Assembly: GCA_015065865.1 (NCBI GenBank) | Contig: SVPM01000008.1 | Span: forward strand, 1-49,394 | DNA: 49,394 bases | DNA from: Oscillospiraceae bacterium | Lineage (GTDB): Bacteria; Bacillota; Clostridia; Oscillospirales; Acutalibacteraceae | Reading direction: 5' to 3' | In this document: positions 1-8,136 of the stretch, piece by piece | Position numbering within the stretch: the first letter of the stretch is position 1 | How the letters are laid out: each line of letters starts with the position of its first letter | Position numbers and translations under genes: made by a program | Notes under the pieces: model-generated | What the model saw: the letters and a program-made list of their open reading frames with translations, nothing else | Database searches by the model: none | Told to the model about the DNA's origin: nothing

Positions 1-334
1 GTGCTTCTCGTATCACCGACACCAACGAAGAAAGATAGGGTTCATAAGTTTCATACATACCGCTTAAGGAACTAACCTGTTGAACTGTGATTATATCCCA
101 TTTTTCAAGCTCTAATGCTTCTGCAATACTGATTTTTCGTTCACCGCCGCCTCCGTTAAGTTCTAAATCATAGTTGGCGTTATTTTCTTCAGCATTTTTC
201 CAGTGCGTTTCTAAACTGCACCCACCAATACAAAGGTTTGTTGTTTCCAATTTAATGCCGTTATCCTTTGCCAATTTGTGTAGCCATTTGTGTGCATCCT
301 GTGAAAAACTGTTGCCGATAGATAAAATTTTCAT
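1..334 (-). CDS. DUF4886-type SGNH-like protein (partial)
   Basis: The frame starts at the ATG on 332-334 and runs off the left edge, giving about 111 N-terminal residues. It opens MKILSIGNSFSQDAHKWL, the block-I GNSFS signature of DUF4886/SGNH-hydrolase-like proteins, with the Ser as the likely nucleophile (family knowledge). A WDIITVQQVS stretch near residue 85 fits the second conserved block. A good Shine-Dalgarno (AGGTG, six bases before ATG) overlaps the stop region of the upstream 69-aa frame, so the two are probably translated together. No signal peptide is seen. The substrate is unknown, and the catalytic Asp/His at the C-terminus lies outside the window. AT-rich composition matches the neighbouring block to 1.9 kb. 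Confidence 0.72.
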   Translation of the reverse strand, partial: MKILSIGNSFSQDAHKWLHKLAKDNGIKLETTNLCIGGCSLETHWKNAEENNANYDLELNGGGGERKISIAEALELEKWDIITVQQVSSLSGMYETYEPYLSSLVSVIREA

Positions 335-339
335 TACAA

Positions 340-549
340 TCACCTGTTTATAAATTCTGTTGCAAGCTTACCGAGTACACTTTCGCCATTTTGGTCTGCA
401 GCACCTACATAGGCGCAGTGCGTGCCGTTCATGACCTTTAATTGCACTTTTTCGAAGTGACCAAAGTGCTTAAGGGTAGAAACCAAAAACATTGTTTGCT
501 CATATCTGTTTTGCATATCATTATCAGACACATCAAATACTGTTTTCAC
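340..549 (-). CDS. 69-aa alpha/beta-hydrolase C-terminal-like fragment
   Basis: A short frame with a GTG start (547-549), preceded by AAGGAG at eight bases and overlapping the SemiSWEET stop (GTGA). It should be translated. The sequence (SDNDMQNRYEQTMFLVSTLKHFGH, then NGTHCAYV) resembles the C-terminal end of esterase/prolyl-oligopeptidase-type alpha/beta hydrolases, where the GTH His would be the triad base. The nucleophile half is absent, so on its own it cannot be a working hydrolase. It is either the tail of a decayed gene kept as a coupled small frame or a small protein of unknown role. The family match is from memory of the motif pattern only. Confidence 0.5.
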   Translation of the reverse strand: MKTVFDVSDNDMQNRYEQTMFLVSTLKHFGHFEKVQLKVMNGTHCAYVGAADQNGESVLGKLATEFINR

Positions 550-842
550 CTTGCATTCTCCTTGTCGAGCCTATAATTTCTGACATAAAGGCATAAATCC
601 ATTCCAACCATAATTAAATTCAATACATAAAAGAAAAGCACATACCACTTTGAAGAAAATGACATCATATATGCCTCATTCAAAAGCTTGGAAATTATAC
701 CTGCAATATAACCAAAAAAAATAAGACATAAAAAAGCAAGACTTTTTCCTTTAGTTGTTCTCGCTTTATAGGACTTAATAACATTAAGCGGCCACGAGGC
801 TCCAAAGCTCATAATCATAATTACTTCTAAAATTTCAGCCAT
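546..842 (-). CDS. SemiSWEET/PQ-loop-type small membrane transporter
   Basis: A 98-residue protein starting MAEILEVIMIMSFGASWPLN. The ATG at 840-842 was chosen because AAAGGGGA lies about seven bases upstream; an upstream in-frame Met lacks this. Three hydrophobic segments (about residues 4-22, 36-54 and 64-88) with a SWPLNVIKSYKARTTKGKS loop match the SemiSWEET/PQ-loop fold, a three-helix unit that dimerises to move small sugars (family knowledge). It is the first gene of a tightly coupled trio with the hydrolase-like fragment and the DUF4886 protein, divergent from a LysR regulator that is the obvious candidate controller. The substrate is unknown. Confidence 0.68.
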   Translation of the reverse strand: MAEILEVIMIMSFGASWPLNVIKSYKARTTKGKSLAFLCLIFFGYIAGIISKLLNEAYMMSFSSKWYVLFFYVLNLIMVGMDLCLYVRNYRLDKENAR

Positions 843-973
843 AATTAATCCCCTTTCGTAATTCAATATTACAACAATTTTACTGTAATGTAAATCATTA
901 AATCAGTTATGATACTATAACTTGAAAGTTAAAGCATTGTGTAATATAATGATAAGGAAAGGAAGTGTTTATT

Positions 974-1810
974 ATGGAGATATTACAGCTAAAATATTTT
1001 TGCGATGCCGCAAAAACGCAAAATTTTTCTAAAACAGCGAAAAATTTTTTAGTTCCACCATCAAATATTTCACAAACCATAAAACGCCTTGAAAAAGAGC
1101 TTGAAACACCTCTGTTTGAAAGACAGGCCAATAAAATCAAGCTGAATGATTCGGGATTACTGTTTTACAGAAACGCAAAATCTGCTTTGGATCTGCTTGA
1201 AAACGCAGAGAACTCTTTGAAAAAATCATCGGAAATCAAAACAATTAAAATAAATATACACATAACCCGTCGTGTCGTTATGGAAGTAATTGAAAATTAC
1301 AGAAAGCTACACCCTGAAATTTCTTTTATAACCGTACACAGCACCGATGAAATGTCCGACGAATTTGACATTATAGTAACCGATAAAGAATTGGATTTAC
1401 CATATTTAAAAACAAAGGCAGCAGAAGAAAATTTTTTATTAGCTTATAATAAAACTATATTTGTGCTTAATGACAACATAACTTCATTTGAGCTTAAAAA
1501 TTTGCCATTCATTACCATGGGTGAAAGTAGTAGTATTTATGAACACACTCTCAGAATTTGCAACCGTTTAGGCTTCCCCCCTAACATCGTCCTGCAAAGT
1601 GAAGATCCGTTTTATATAAGAAAATGTGTTGAATTGGGACTTGGAATAGCAATTATTCCGGAACTTTCATGGCGTGGGCAGTTTTCAGAAGAGATAGCTC
1701 TAAAAAACATTGGAGAAAGCAAAAGAAAAATCTATGTATATAAAAAATACAGTATGAACGAAGATATTAATGAATTTTTTGCTATGCTGATAGAAAAATT
1801 TTCTTCATAG
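974..1810 (+). CDS. LysR-family transcriptional regulator
   Basis: A 278-residue protein. The ATG at 974 was preferred over an in-frame GTG at 965 because GGAAAGGAAG sits about eight bases before it. The N-terminus (MEILQLKYFCDAAKTQNFSKTAKNF..., then SNISQTIKRLEKEL and PLFER) is the LysR winged helix-turn-helix with its dimerisation helix. The rest fits the periplasmic-binding-like effector domain, including a GLGIAIIPE motif near residue 230. It is divergent from the SemiSWEET/hydrolase/DUF4886 genes across about 130 bp, the usual layout for LysR control of a neighbour. AT-rich codon use sets it apart from the GC-rich genes after 2.4 kb, which suggests transfer. The effector is unknown. Confidence 0.9.
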   Translation: MEILQLKYFCDAAKTQNFSKTAKNFLVPPSNISQTIKRLEKELETPLFERQANKIKLNDSGLLFYRNAKSALDLLENAENSLKKSSEIKTIKINIHITRRVVMEVIENYRKLHPEISFITVHSTDEMSDEFDIIVTDKELDLPYLKTKAAEENFLLAYNKTIFVLNDNITSFELKNLPFITMGESSSIYEHTLRICNRLGFPPNIVLQSEDPFYIRKCVELGLGIAIIPELSWRGQFSEEIALKNIGESKRKIYVYKKYSMNEDINEFFAMLIEKFSS

Positions 1811-1904
1811 ATATCTCATCGAAATACACTTTGTTTGTAAAAACAACTTACCACTTGATTATCGGTTTTGTCCCTATTGTGTCTCAACCATACTATAGTT
1901 TTTA

Positions 1905-2100
1905 GTGAAGTGCAAGGCTTCTGATTTTAAGTGAAGTTGCGGCATTGCCGCAGTGAAGTTATGGCTTACGCCATAGTGAAGTATTTCGCTAACGCACAAA
2001 GTGAAGTTAAGTGTGCCACCCACGCCCGCAGGCGCTTCACTTGCCGAAGGCATACTTCACGCACCGAGGGTGTACTTATCGTGCCGTTAGCCACACTTAG
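1905..2100. repeat. Hairpin-cassette repeat, copy 1 (GTGAAGT-punctuated)
   Basis: GTGAAGT occurs at 1905, 1931, 1953, 1976 and 2001 (22-26 bp apart). After a centre near 2020 the complement (GCTTCAC/ACTTCAC) appears at 2034 and 2054, so the array is an imperfect large inverted repeat. Between the punctuation marks sit small palindromes such as TGCGGCATTGCCGCA and TATGGCTTACGCCATA. Outer arms AAGTGTG (2009-2015) and CACACTT (2092-2098) pair. The element abuts the tRNA-Tyr terminator. A second copy lies at 26923-27093. Small open frames here give arginine- and histidine-rich proteins that are best regarded as spurious. The stretch 1811-1904 shows nothing recognisable. Confidence 0.8.
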
Positions 2101-2102
2101 TT

Positions 2103-2140
2103 GCAAAAAGAGCCTTGTCTTTCGACAAGGCTCTTTTTGC
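2103..2140 (-). terminator. Terminator of tRNA-Tyr
   Basis: A perfect 17-bp stem (2103-2119 with 2124-2140) and a TTTC/GAAA tetraloop. The T-run of its minus-strand arm lies inside the stem. It begins directly after the encoded CCA end of tRNA-Tyr. Confidence 0.85.
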
Positions 2141-2225
2141 TGGTGGGAGAGGGTGGATTCGAACCACCGAAGTCAGAGACAACAGATTTACAGTCTGCCC
2201 CCTTTGGCCACTCGGGAACTCTCCC
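2141..2225 (-). tRNA. tRNA-Tyr (GTA)
   Basis: The reverse strand folds as an 85-nt class II tRNA with acceptor GGGAGAG/CTCTCCC, T arm GGTTCGAATCC, a long variable arm and an encoded CCA. The anticodon loop CTGTAAA puts GTA at 2189-2191. A consensus promoter lies upstream at 2245-2273. Confidence 0.96.
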
Positions 2226-2244
2226 ATATCAAGCGACAGGCATT

Positions 2245-2273
2245 ATAATACCACGAAGGGGAAAGAATGTCAA
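2245..2273 (-). promoter_or_regulatory. Promoter of tRNA-Tyr
   Basis: On the minus strand, TTGACA (2268-2273), a 17-bp spacer and TATTAT (2245-2250), about 20 bases before the tRNA 5' end. Confidence 0.8.
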
Positions 2274-2326
2274 GTGCTTTTTTGAAAAAATTCCAATTTC
2301 TTTTGCAGAAAATGGGCGGTTGTATC

Positions 2327-2355
2327 TTGTGCTTTTTTGAAGGATATGATATACT
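2327..2355 (+). promoter_or_regulatory. Promoter of the asnB operon
   Basis: TTGTGC (2327-2332), a 17-bp spacer and TATACT (2350-2355), about 50 bp before the asnB start. It likely drives asnB-typA-comEC-holA-rnmV. Confidence 0.65.
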
Positions 2356-2403
2356 ATATATTGGTGTAATTTGTAAAAGGCATACCTTTGGGAGGTGCAC
2401 AAT

Positions 2404-4236
2404 ATGTGCGGATTTTGCGGATTTACCGGCGAGGTGATCCATCGTGATGCGGTGTTGAAAGAAATGACCGCACGCATCACCCACCGCGGCCCCGATTCGG
2501 ACGGGTTCTTCACCGACGAGCGGGTGGCGATGGGCTTTCGCCGTTTGAGTATTATTGACCTCGAAGCAGGGCATCAGCCGCTGTATAACGAGGATAAGAC
2601 GTTGGTGCTTACTTTTAACGGTGAGATCTACAATTACCGTGATCTGCGGGAAGAATTGCTCGCAGCAGGGCACGGGTTTGCCACGCAGTCGGACAGCGAG
2701 GTGTTGCTGCACGGTTTTGAAGAGTGGGGCGTGGATATGCTGCCTCGCTTGCGCGGTATGTTTGGTTTTGCGATCTATAACACCCAAAGCGGTGCGCTGT
2801 TTATCGCGCGTGACCGTTTTGGCATCAAACCGATGCATTACACCCGCTTGGATGACGGGCGCGTGGTGTACGGTTCGGAGATCAAGTCGTTGTTGGCTCA
2901 CCCCGATGTGACAGCAGAGTTTAATGAAGAGGCGCTGGACGGCTATCTCTCCTTCCAGTATGTCGTGCCGCCCGCCACCTTCTTTAAAGGCATCTACTGT
3001 CTGCCGCCTGCACACTATATGTGGGTAAAGGACGGCGAGATCACGGTGGAGCGGTATTGGGAGCCGATGTTTACTCCCGATGAATCGATGACCGAAGAAG
3101 AAGCGATCGACCGTATTGACCGCGTGTTCACCGAATCGGTGGAAGCGCACCGTATCAGCGACGTGGAGGTGGGCTGCTTCCTGTCGGGCGGTGTGGATTC
3201 CTGTTGGGTGGCTTCTTATTTCGGAGGACAAAAGGCGTTTACCGTGGCGTTCGACAACGGCGGACACTACGATGAGAGCACCTATGCCGCCGAGCTGGCG
3301 AAGACGGTGGGTATCGACCACACGGTACACAAGATCGGCGAGGACGAATATTGGGAAGCACTGCCCCACGTGCAGTATTATCTCGACCAGCCGCTGGCGG
3401 ACCCCTCTTGTGTGGCACTCTATTTTGTGGCAAAACTTGCCGCCGAAAAGGTGAAAGTGGTGTTGTCGGGCGAGGGCGCGGACGAGCTGTTCGGCGGCTA
3501 TCGCATTTATCACGAGCCGCTCTCGCTTGCGAAATATCAAAAGTTACCGCGCTTTTTGCGGCGCGCGGCGGCAGCACTGGTTCGGCCGTTGCCGGAATTT
3601 AAGGGGCGTTCTTTCCTTCTGCGCGGTGCACAGACGTTGGAAGAGCGGTTTATCGGCAACGCCTATATGTTCCGTCAAAAAGAGAAGGCGCGCCTTCTCA
3701 AACGCGTTAAAGCGACCGATCCGGCACGTCTTACAACGGAGTATTACGCGAAAAGCCGTGGGTTGGACGATATTTCCCGCATGCAACTGCTGGATATCAA
3801 TCGCTGGATGGTGGGGGATATTCTCCTGAAAGCGGACCGTATGAGTATGGCCCATTCGTTGGAGTTGCGCGTGCCCTTCCTCGATAAGGAAGTGTTTGCG
3901 GTGGCGGCGACCGTTCCCGCGAAATACCGTGTGGCACACGGTACCACAAAATATGCGATGCGGCAGGCGGCGGCACGGCATTTGCCGCCCGAGGACACCG
4001 CTCGTCCAAAACTTGGGTTTCCCGTGCCGGTGCGCGTGTGGTTGCGTGAAGAAAAGTATTACCGCACGGTGCGCGAGGCGTTTACCTCTGCCACGGCGGA
4101 CAAGTTCTTTAACACGGCGGAACTTTTGAAACTGTTAGACCGTCATTACGCCGGCAAGGCGGACAATTCGCGCAAGATCTGGACAGTGTATATGTTCCTT
4201 GTGTGGTACGGTGTGTATTTTGAAGGAAAGAGATGA
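2404..4236 (+). CDS. asnB: Glutamine-hydrolysing asparagine synthetase
   Basis: A 610-residue class II amidotransferase making asparagine from aspartate, glutamine and ATP in the cytosol. The start at 2404 is fixed by MCGFCGF, which exposes the N-terminal Cys nucleophile after Met removal; GGGAGG lies eight bases upstream. RGPDSDG, NGEIYN and a synthetase PP-loop (FLSGGVDS near residue 260) are all present. The C-terminal half carries the usual LELRVPFLDKE and KLGFPVPVRVW motifs. Length is normal for the family. The stop overlaps the typA start by four bases (ATGA), so the two are translationally coupled. Confidence 0.93.
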   Translation: MCGFCGFTGEVIHRDAVLKEMTARITHRGPDSDGFFTDERVAMGFRRLSIIDLEAGHQPLYNEDKTLVLTFNGEIYNYRDLREELLAAGHGFATQSDSEVLLHGFEEWGVDMLPRLRGMFGFAIYNTQSGALFIARDRFGIKPMHYTRLDDGRVVYGSEIKSLLAHPDVTAEFNEEALDGYLSFQYVVPPATFFKGIYCLPPAHYMWVKDGEITVERYWEPMFTPDESMTEEEAIDRIDRVFTESVEAHRISDVEVGCFLSGGVDSCWVASYFGGQKAFTVAFDNGGHYDESTYAAELAKTVGIDHTVHKIGEDEYWEALPHVQYYLDQPLADPSCVALYFVAKLAAEKVKVVLSGEGADELFGGYRIYHEPLSLAKYQKLPRFLRRAAAALVRPLPEFKGRSFLLRGAQTLEERFIGNAYMFRQKEKARLLKRVKATDPARLTTEYYAKSRGLDDISRMQLLDINRWMVGDILLKADRMSMAHSLELRVPFLDKEVFAVAATVPAKYRVAHGTTKYAMRQAAARHLPPEDTARPKLGFPVPVRVWLREEKYYRTVREAFTSATADKFFNTAELLKLLDRHYAGKADNSRKIWTVYMFLVWYGVYFEGKR

Positions 4237-6071
4237 CACGGCAAATGGCAAAACGAGAGAATTTACGCAATATTGCGATCATCGCGCACGTTGACCACGG
4301 TAAGACCACTCTGGTGGATCAGCTGTTGCGCCAAAGCGGCGTGTTCCGTGTGAACGAGCAGGTCGCGGAACGCGTGATGGATTCGAACGATCTGGAACGC
4401 GAGCGCGGCATTACCATTCTGGCCAAAAACACCGCCGTGATGTACGGTGACACCAAGATCAACATTGTGGACACCCCCGGTCACGCGGATTTCGGCGGCG
4501 AAGTGGAGCGTATCTTGCTGATGGTAGACGGCGTTTTGCTGTTGGTGGATGCGTTTGAGGGATGTATGCCGCAGACGCGTTTTGTGCTGAAAAAAGCGCT
4601 TGGGCTCGGCAAGAAACCGGTTGTGGTGGTGAACAAGATCGACCGCGACGGCGCACGTCCGGCCGAAGTGATCGATGAGTTGTTGGATCTGTTTATTGAA
4701 CTGGGTGCAGATGAAGACCAACTGGAATTCCCCGTGGTGTACGCTTCGGGGCGTGACGGCTATGCTTCGCTGGATCCCGCGGTGCGCGGTGAGGATATGA
4801 CACCGCTGTTTGAGACCATTTTGAAAGAAGTGCCCCCTCCCGAAGGATCGTCGGAGGCACCGTTGCAGTTGCTGTTTTCCAATATTGACTACGACGATTA
4901 CGTCGGACGTATCGGTGTGGGACGTGTGGAACGCGGCTCGGTGAAAAACGGACAAGCCGTGACCATCTGCCGTGCCGACGGCAGTACGGCAAACGCCCGA
5001 ATCGGCAAACTGTTCCAGTTTGAGGGGTTGCAGCGTGTGGAACACGAAACCGCCACGGTGGGCGATATCGTTGCGGTAACGGGCATTACCGATCTGAACA
5101 TCGGTGAGACGGCGTGCGATCCCGAACATCCCGAGGCACTGCCGTTTGTACGTATTGATGAGCCGACCATTTCCATGGTGTTTATGGTGAATAACAGCCC
5201 CTTTGCCGGACAGGAGGGTAAGTTCGTTACCAGCCGCAATTTGCGTGACCGCCTGTTTAAAGAGGTGGAGACCAACGTGAGTATGCGTGTGGAAGAAACC
5301 GATACTACCGATGCGTTTAAGGTGTCGGGGCGCGGTGAGTTGCACCTGTCTATCTTGATCGAAACCATGCGGCGGCAAGGTTATGAATTTGCGGTGAGCC
5401 GCCCGCAGGTGATCTATAAAAAGGATGCGGACGGCACCCTGTTAGAACCGATGGAACTGTTGATGGTGGAGGTGCCCGAAGCGTATGTCGGTGCGGTGAT
5501 GGAAAAGATCGGCTCGCGCAAGGCGGAGATCGTGGATATGGGCACGCGCGACACGGGTATGAGCCATTTGGAATTCCGCATTCCCGCCCGCGGCTTGATG
5601 GGATATCGTCAACAGTTTTTGACCGATACCAACGGCAACGGCATCATGAACAGCGTGTTCGACGGGTATGAACCGTTTAAAGGCGATATTCCCCAGCGCG
5701 TGCAGGGTTCGCTCATTTCGTTTGAAAGCGGCGAGACCAGCAGTTACGGTCTGTTTAACGCGCAAGAACGCGGTGTGATGTTCGTGGGTGCGGGTGTGCC
5801 GGTATATGAAGGTATGATCGTGGGCGAATCCCCGAAAAACGAAGATATCGTGGTGAACGTGTGCAAGAAAAAGCACGTTACCAATATGCGTGCGGCAGGT
5901 TCGGACGAAGCACTTCGCCTCACACCGCCGACGGTACTTTCGCTTGAACAGTCGTTGGAATTTATCAATGATGACGAGTTGGTGGAGGTCACCCCCAAAA
6001 CTATTCGTTTGCGTAAACGCATCTTGTCCCGTGAGTTGCGAATGAAAGACGCGGCAAAGAAAAAAGGATGA
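4233..6071 (+). CDS. typA: Ribosome-associated GTPase TypA/BipA
   Basis: A 612-residue translational GTPase that binds ribosomes and helps assembly and growth under stress (family knowledge). G1 [10 protein letters not shown]3 [14 protein letters not shown] and G4 NKIDR are intact, followed by EF-Tu domain II, two EF-G-like domains and the TypA C-terminal domain ([17 protein letters not shown]). The ATG at 4233 overlaps the asnB stop and has GGAAAGAG before it; an internal ATG at 4245 would give the more common MAKREN start, so the first four residues are uncertain. It overlaps comEC by four bases. Confidence 0.95.
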   Translation: MTRQMAKRENLRNIAIIAHVDHGKTTLVDQLLRQSGVFRVNEQVAERVMDSNDLERERGITILAKNTAVMYGDTKINIVDTPGHADFGGEVERILLMVDGVLLLVDAFEGCMPQTRFVLKKALGLGKKPVVVVNKIDRDGARPAEVIDELLDLFIELGADEDQLEFPVVYASGRDGYASLDPAVRGEDMTPLFETILKEVPPPEGSSEAPLQLLFSNIDYDDYVGRIGVGRVERGSVKNGQAVTICRADGSTANARIGKLFQFEGLQRVEHETATVGDIVAVTGITDLNIGETACDPEHPEALPFVRIDEPTISMVFMVNNSPFAGQEGKFVTSRNLRDRLFKEVETNVSMRVEETDTTDAFKVSGRGELHLSILIETMRRQGYEFAVSRPQVIYKKDADGTLLEPMELLMVEVPEAYVGAVMEKIGSRKAEIVDMGTRDTGMSHLEFRIPARGLMGYRQQFLTDTNGNGIMNSVFDGYEPFKGDIPQRVQGSLISFESGETSSYGLFNAQERGVMFVGAGVPVYEGMIVGESPKNEDIVVNVCKKKHVTNMRAAGSDEALRLTPPTVLSLEQSLEFINDDELVEVTPKTIRLRKRILSRELRMKDAAKKKG

Positions 6072-8122
6072 TCAAAGCTTTGAAGCGCCCGCTGTACGTG
6101 GTGGGTATGAGCTTCGCCTTGTCGTTGCTCGCCGCCACGGTGATGGGATATCACACGGCATTTATGGCGGCGGTGCTGTGTGCACTGTTGTTTTTGCCGA
6201 TGCTGGCGGTGAAACGACTCCGACAGTATGAGGGAGTAACGGCGGCACTGCTGGCAGCATGTGCCGCCTTTGCTGTGTTCACGGGATGGGAGTATCTGAC
6301 GGTGCAACCACTCCAACGTATGGACGGCGAAACGGTGGAACTCACCCTTTGGACCGAAGAGGCGGTGGGTGAGACCGACCGCTCGCTCACCTATTTTGCA
6401 CGGGTGCGTGACGGTGCGTTGCCCCGCGATACCCGCGTGCTGTTGCGGGTAACGAACAGCGCTAAAGCACCGCAGTTGTATGATCGGGTGCAGGCCGCAG
6501 TGCGCTTGGAAGCCACCGATGAATGGCGTGCACAAAACGTATTCCTTACGGTGTGGGTGAACGATTGCACCGTTTCGGTCAGCGATGAACGTCCGCGGGG
6601 GTATGCTTTGCAGAATCGGCGGACGCACTTGCTCAGCAAATTGGAAACCAAGGCGGACGGTGACGTTGCTGCTCTGCTGCGTGCGATTTGTTTCGGCGAT
6701 AAATCCACACTGAGCGATGCGGTTCGCGATAATTTCGCCGCGGCGGGTATCTCCCACATTACGGCGGTTTCGGGCTTTCATATGAACATCATATCGCTGG
6801 GTGTGTTCTCCCTGCTGTGTTTTCTGGGATTGCGTCGGCGCTGGGCGGCATTGTGTTCGATGCCGATCCCGTTTCTGTTCGCCGCACTCACAGGATTCTC
6901 GTATTCCGCCATGCGCGCCGGTGTGATGGCGTGTTTGATGTTGGCGGCTGCGGTGTTTCGCCGTGAAGCCGAAGGATGTAACTCGTTGGGCGGTGCGGTG
7001 ATCGGTATACTGGCGTTGGATATTACCGCCATTTATGATATCGGATTTCAACTGTCGGTGGCCGCAACGTGGGGTATTTTGCTGGCGAGCCGTTTGCAAC
7101 CGCAGGGAAAGACGACCGTGTGGCGCACCATGGGACGCGGCTTGCAACTCACGGCCGCCGCTGTGATGGCAACCTTGCCGTTGTCCGCTTTACATTTCGG
7201 CGAGATATCCGCGCTTTCGCCGTTGACCAATCTGGTGGCACAACCGCTGGCTTCGGTGGTGGTGAGCGTAGGATGTGTCGGTACGTTGTTGCTCGGTGTA
7301 CCGTTCCTCGGCTTTGTGGGCGCGCCTTGTGTTTTGATCGCCGGTATAGCGGCACGCGGATTGCTCGCGATCGGTGAGATCGCGGCCGCACTGCCGTTTG
7401 CGGCGTTGCGGCTGCAGGAGCCGTATCTTGTGATATGGGCACTTTCGGTCCCCTTTGCACTGCTCTTGGGATGGCGGTTGTTGCGTGGACGCGGGTTGCG
7501 TATTACCGCGATGCTGTTGGTGATCGTCTTTTGCCTATCCACGTTGGTGTTTCGCCTCGGTATGCGCGGTGTAACCGTGCTTTCGGCGGTCAACGTGAGC
7601 GGCGGCACGATCGTGGTGTTGGAGCGGGACGGACGGCACGCCGCGGTGATGGCGGGGGATCCTTCGCTGTGGCAGGCACGAAACGCGTTGACGGCACGGC
7701 ATATTACGCAACTGGATGCGGTGTTGTTTGCCGCGGACGATACCGCCGCCGTGCAAACGGCGGTGGACGTTGGTACGTTTGCGCTGTCGCGTGCGGCTGA
7801 CCGTTCGCCCGACGGCATGACGATCACACTGTGGGAGGATACCGTGATATGGTGGCAGGACGGTTGGTGCCGTGTGACGGTGGGTGAACACACCGTGCTG
7901 ATCGCACCGTGCGGCGGTGAGGTGCATAAGTTGCCTGCCGCCTATCGAACTGCCGATATCGCCGTGTTCGACCGTACACCGCCGCAGAATGCAGCGGAAT
8001 TGGCGGTCGGTGAGGCGATGCTTTGTTGTGGTAAAGACGATCCGGCATCAGCCGATACGCTGTTGGGGGTTGCGTATCCCATCACCGTGACGGACGATAC
8101 GGTGACGGTAAAAGTAAGATGA
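6068..8122 (+). CDS. comEC: ComEC/Rec2-type DNA-uptake channel with degenerate C-terminal domain
   Basis: A 684-residue polytopic membrane protein. An N-terminal soluble region precedes the competence domain, recognisable from ICFGDKSTLSDAVRDNFAAAGISHITAVSG-like sequence (about residues 200-235) and many hydrophobic helices to residue 495. ComEC forms the inner-membrane channel for single-stranded DNA in transformation. The last 180 residues align in order with the metallo-beta-lactamase-like nuclease domain (VTVLSAVNVSGGTIVV) but lack the HxHxDH zinc motif; AADDTAAV occupies its place. It may still act as a channel without this nuclease. It overlaps typA by four bases. Other com genes are not in the window, so competence is unproven. 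Confidence 0.85.
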   Translation: MIKALKRPLYVVGMSFALSLLAATVMGYHTAFMAAVLCALLFLPMLAVKRLRQYEGVTAALLAACAAFAVFTGWEYLTVQPLQRMDGETVELTLWTEEAVGETDRSLTYFARVRDGALPRDTRVLLRVTNSAKAPQLYDRVQAAVRLEATDEWRAQNVFLTVWVNDCTVSVSDERPRGYALQNRRTHLLSKLETKADGDVAALLRAICFGDKSTLSDAVRDNFAAAGISHITAVSGFHMNIISLGVFSLLCFLGLRRRWAALCSMPIPFLFAALTGFSYSAMRAGVMACLMLAAAVFRREAEGCNSLGGAVIGILALDITAIYDIGFQLSVAATWGILLASRLQPQGKTTVWRTMGRGLQLTAAAVMATLPLSALHFGEISALSPLTNLVAQPLASVVVSVGCVGTLLLGVPFLGFVGAPCVLIAGIAARGLLAIGEIAAALPFAALRLQEPYLVIWALSVPFALLLGWRLLRGRGLRITAMLLVIVFCLSTLVFRLGMRGVTVLSAVNVSGGTIVVLERDGRHAAVMAGDPSLWQARNALTARHITQLDAVLFAADDTAAVQTAVDVGTFALSRAADRSPDGMTITLWEDTVIWWQDGWCRVTVGEHTVLIAPCGGEVHKLPAAYRTADIAVFDRTPPQNAAELAVGEAMLCCGKDDPASADTLLGVAYPITVTDDTVTVKVR

Positions 8123-8136
8123 TTTGAGGTGAGGAT

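Noticed and set aside
1905-2100. GTGAAGT repeats as a CRISPR array
   Set aside because: Repeats are only 7 bp, the intervals are palindromic rather than unique spacers, the orientation flips mid-way and no cas gene is near.
1-2225. An integrative element inserted in tRNA-Tyr
   Set aside because: No integrase, relaxase or duplicated tRNA 3' end is visible; the terminator and repeat separate the block from the tRNA.
1931-2248. Small protein-coding frame over the repeat and tRNA-Tyr
   Set aside because: It crosses a terminator and a tRNA gene and is built from the repeat sequence; no ribosome-binding site.
2188-3540. Long antisense frame over asnB
   Set aside because: His/Arg-rich shadow of a well-defined gene; GC-rich codon bias opens the opposite strand.
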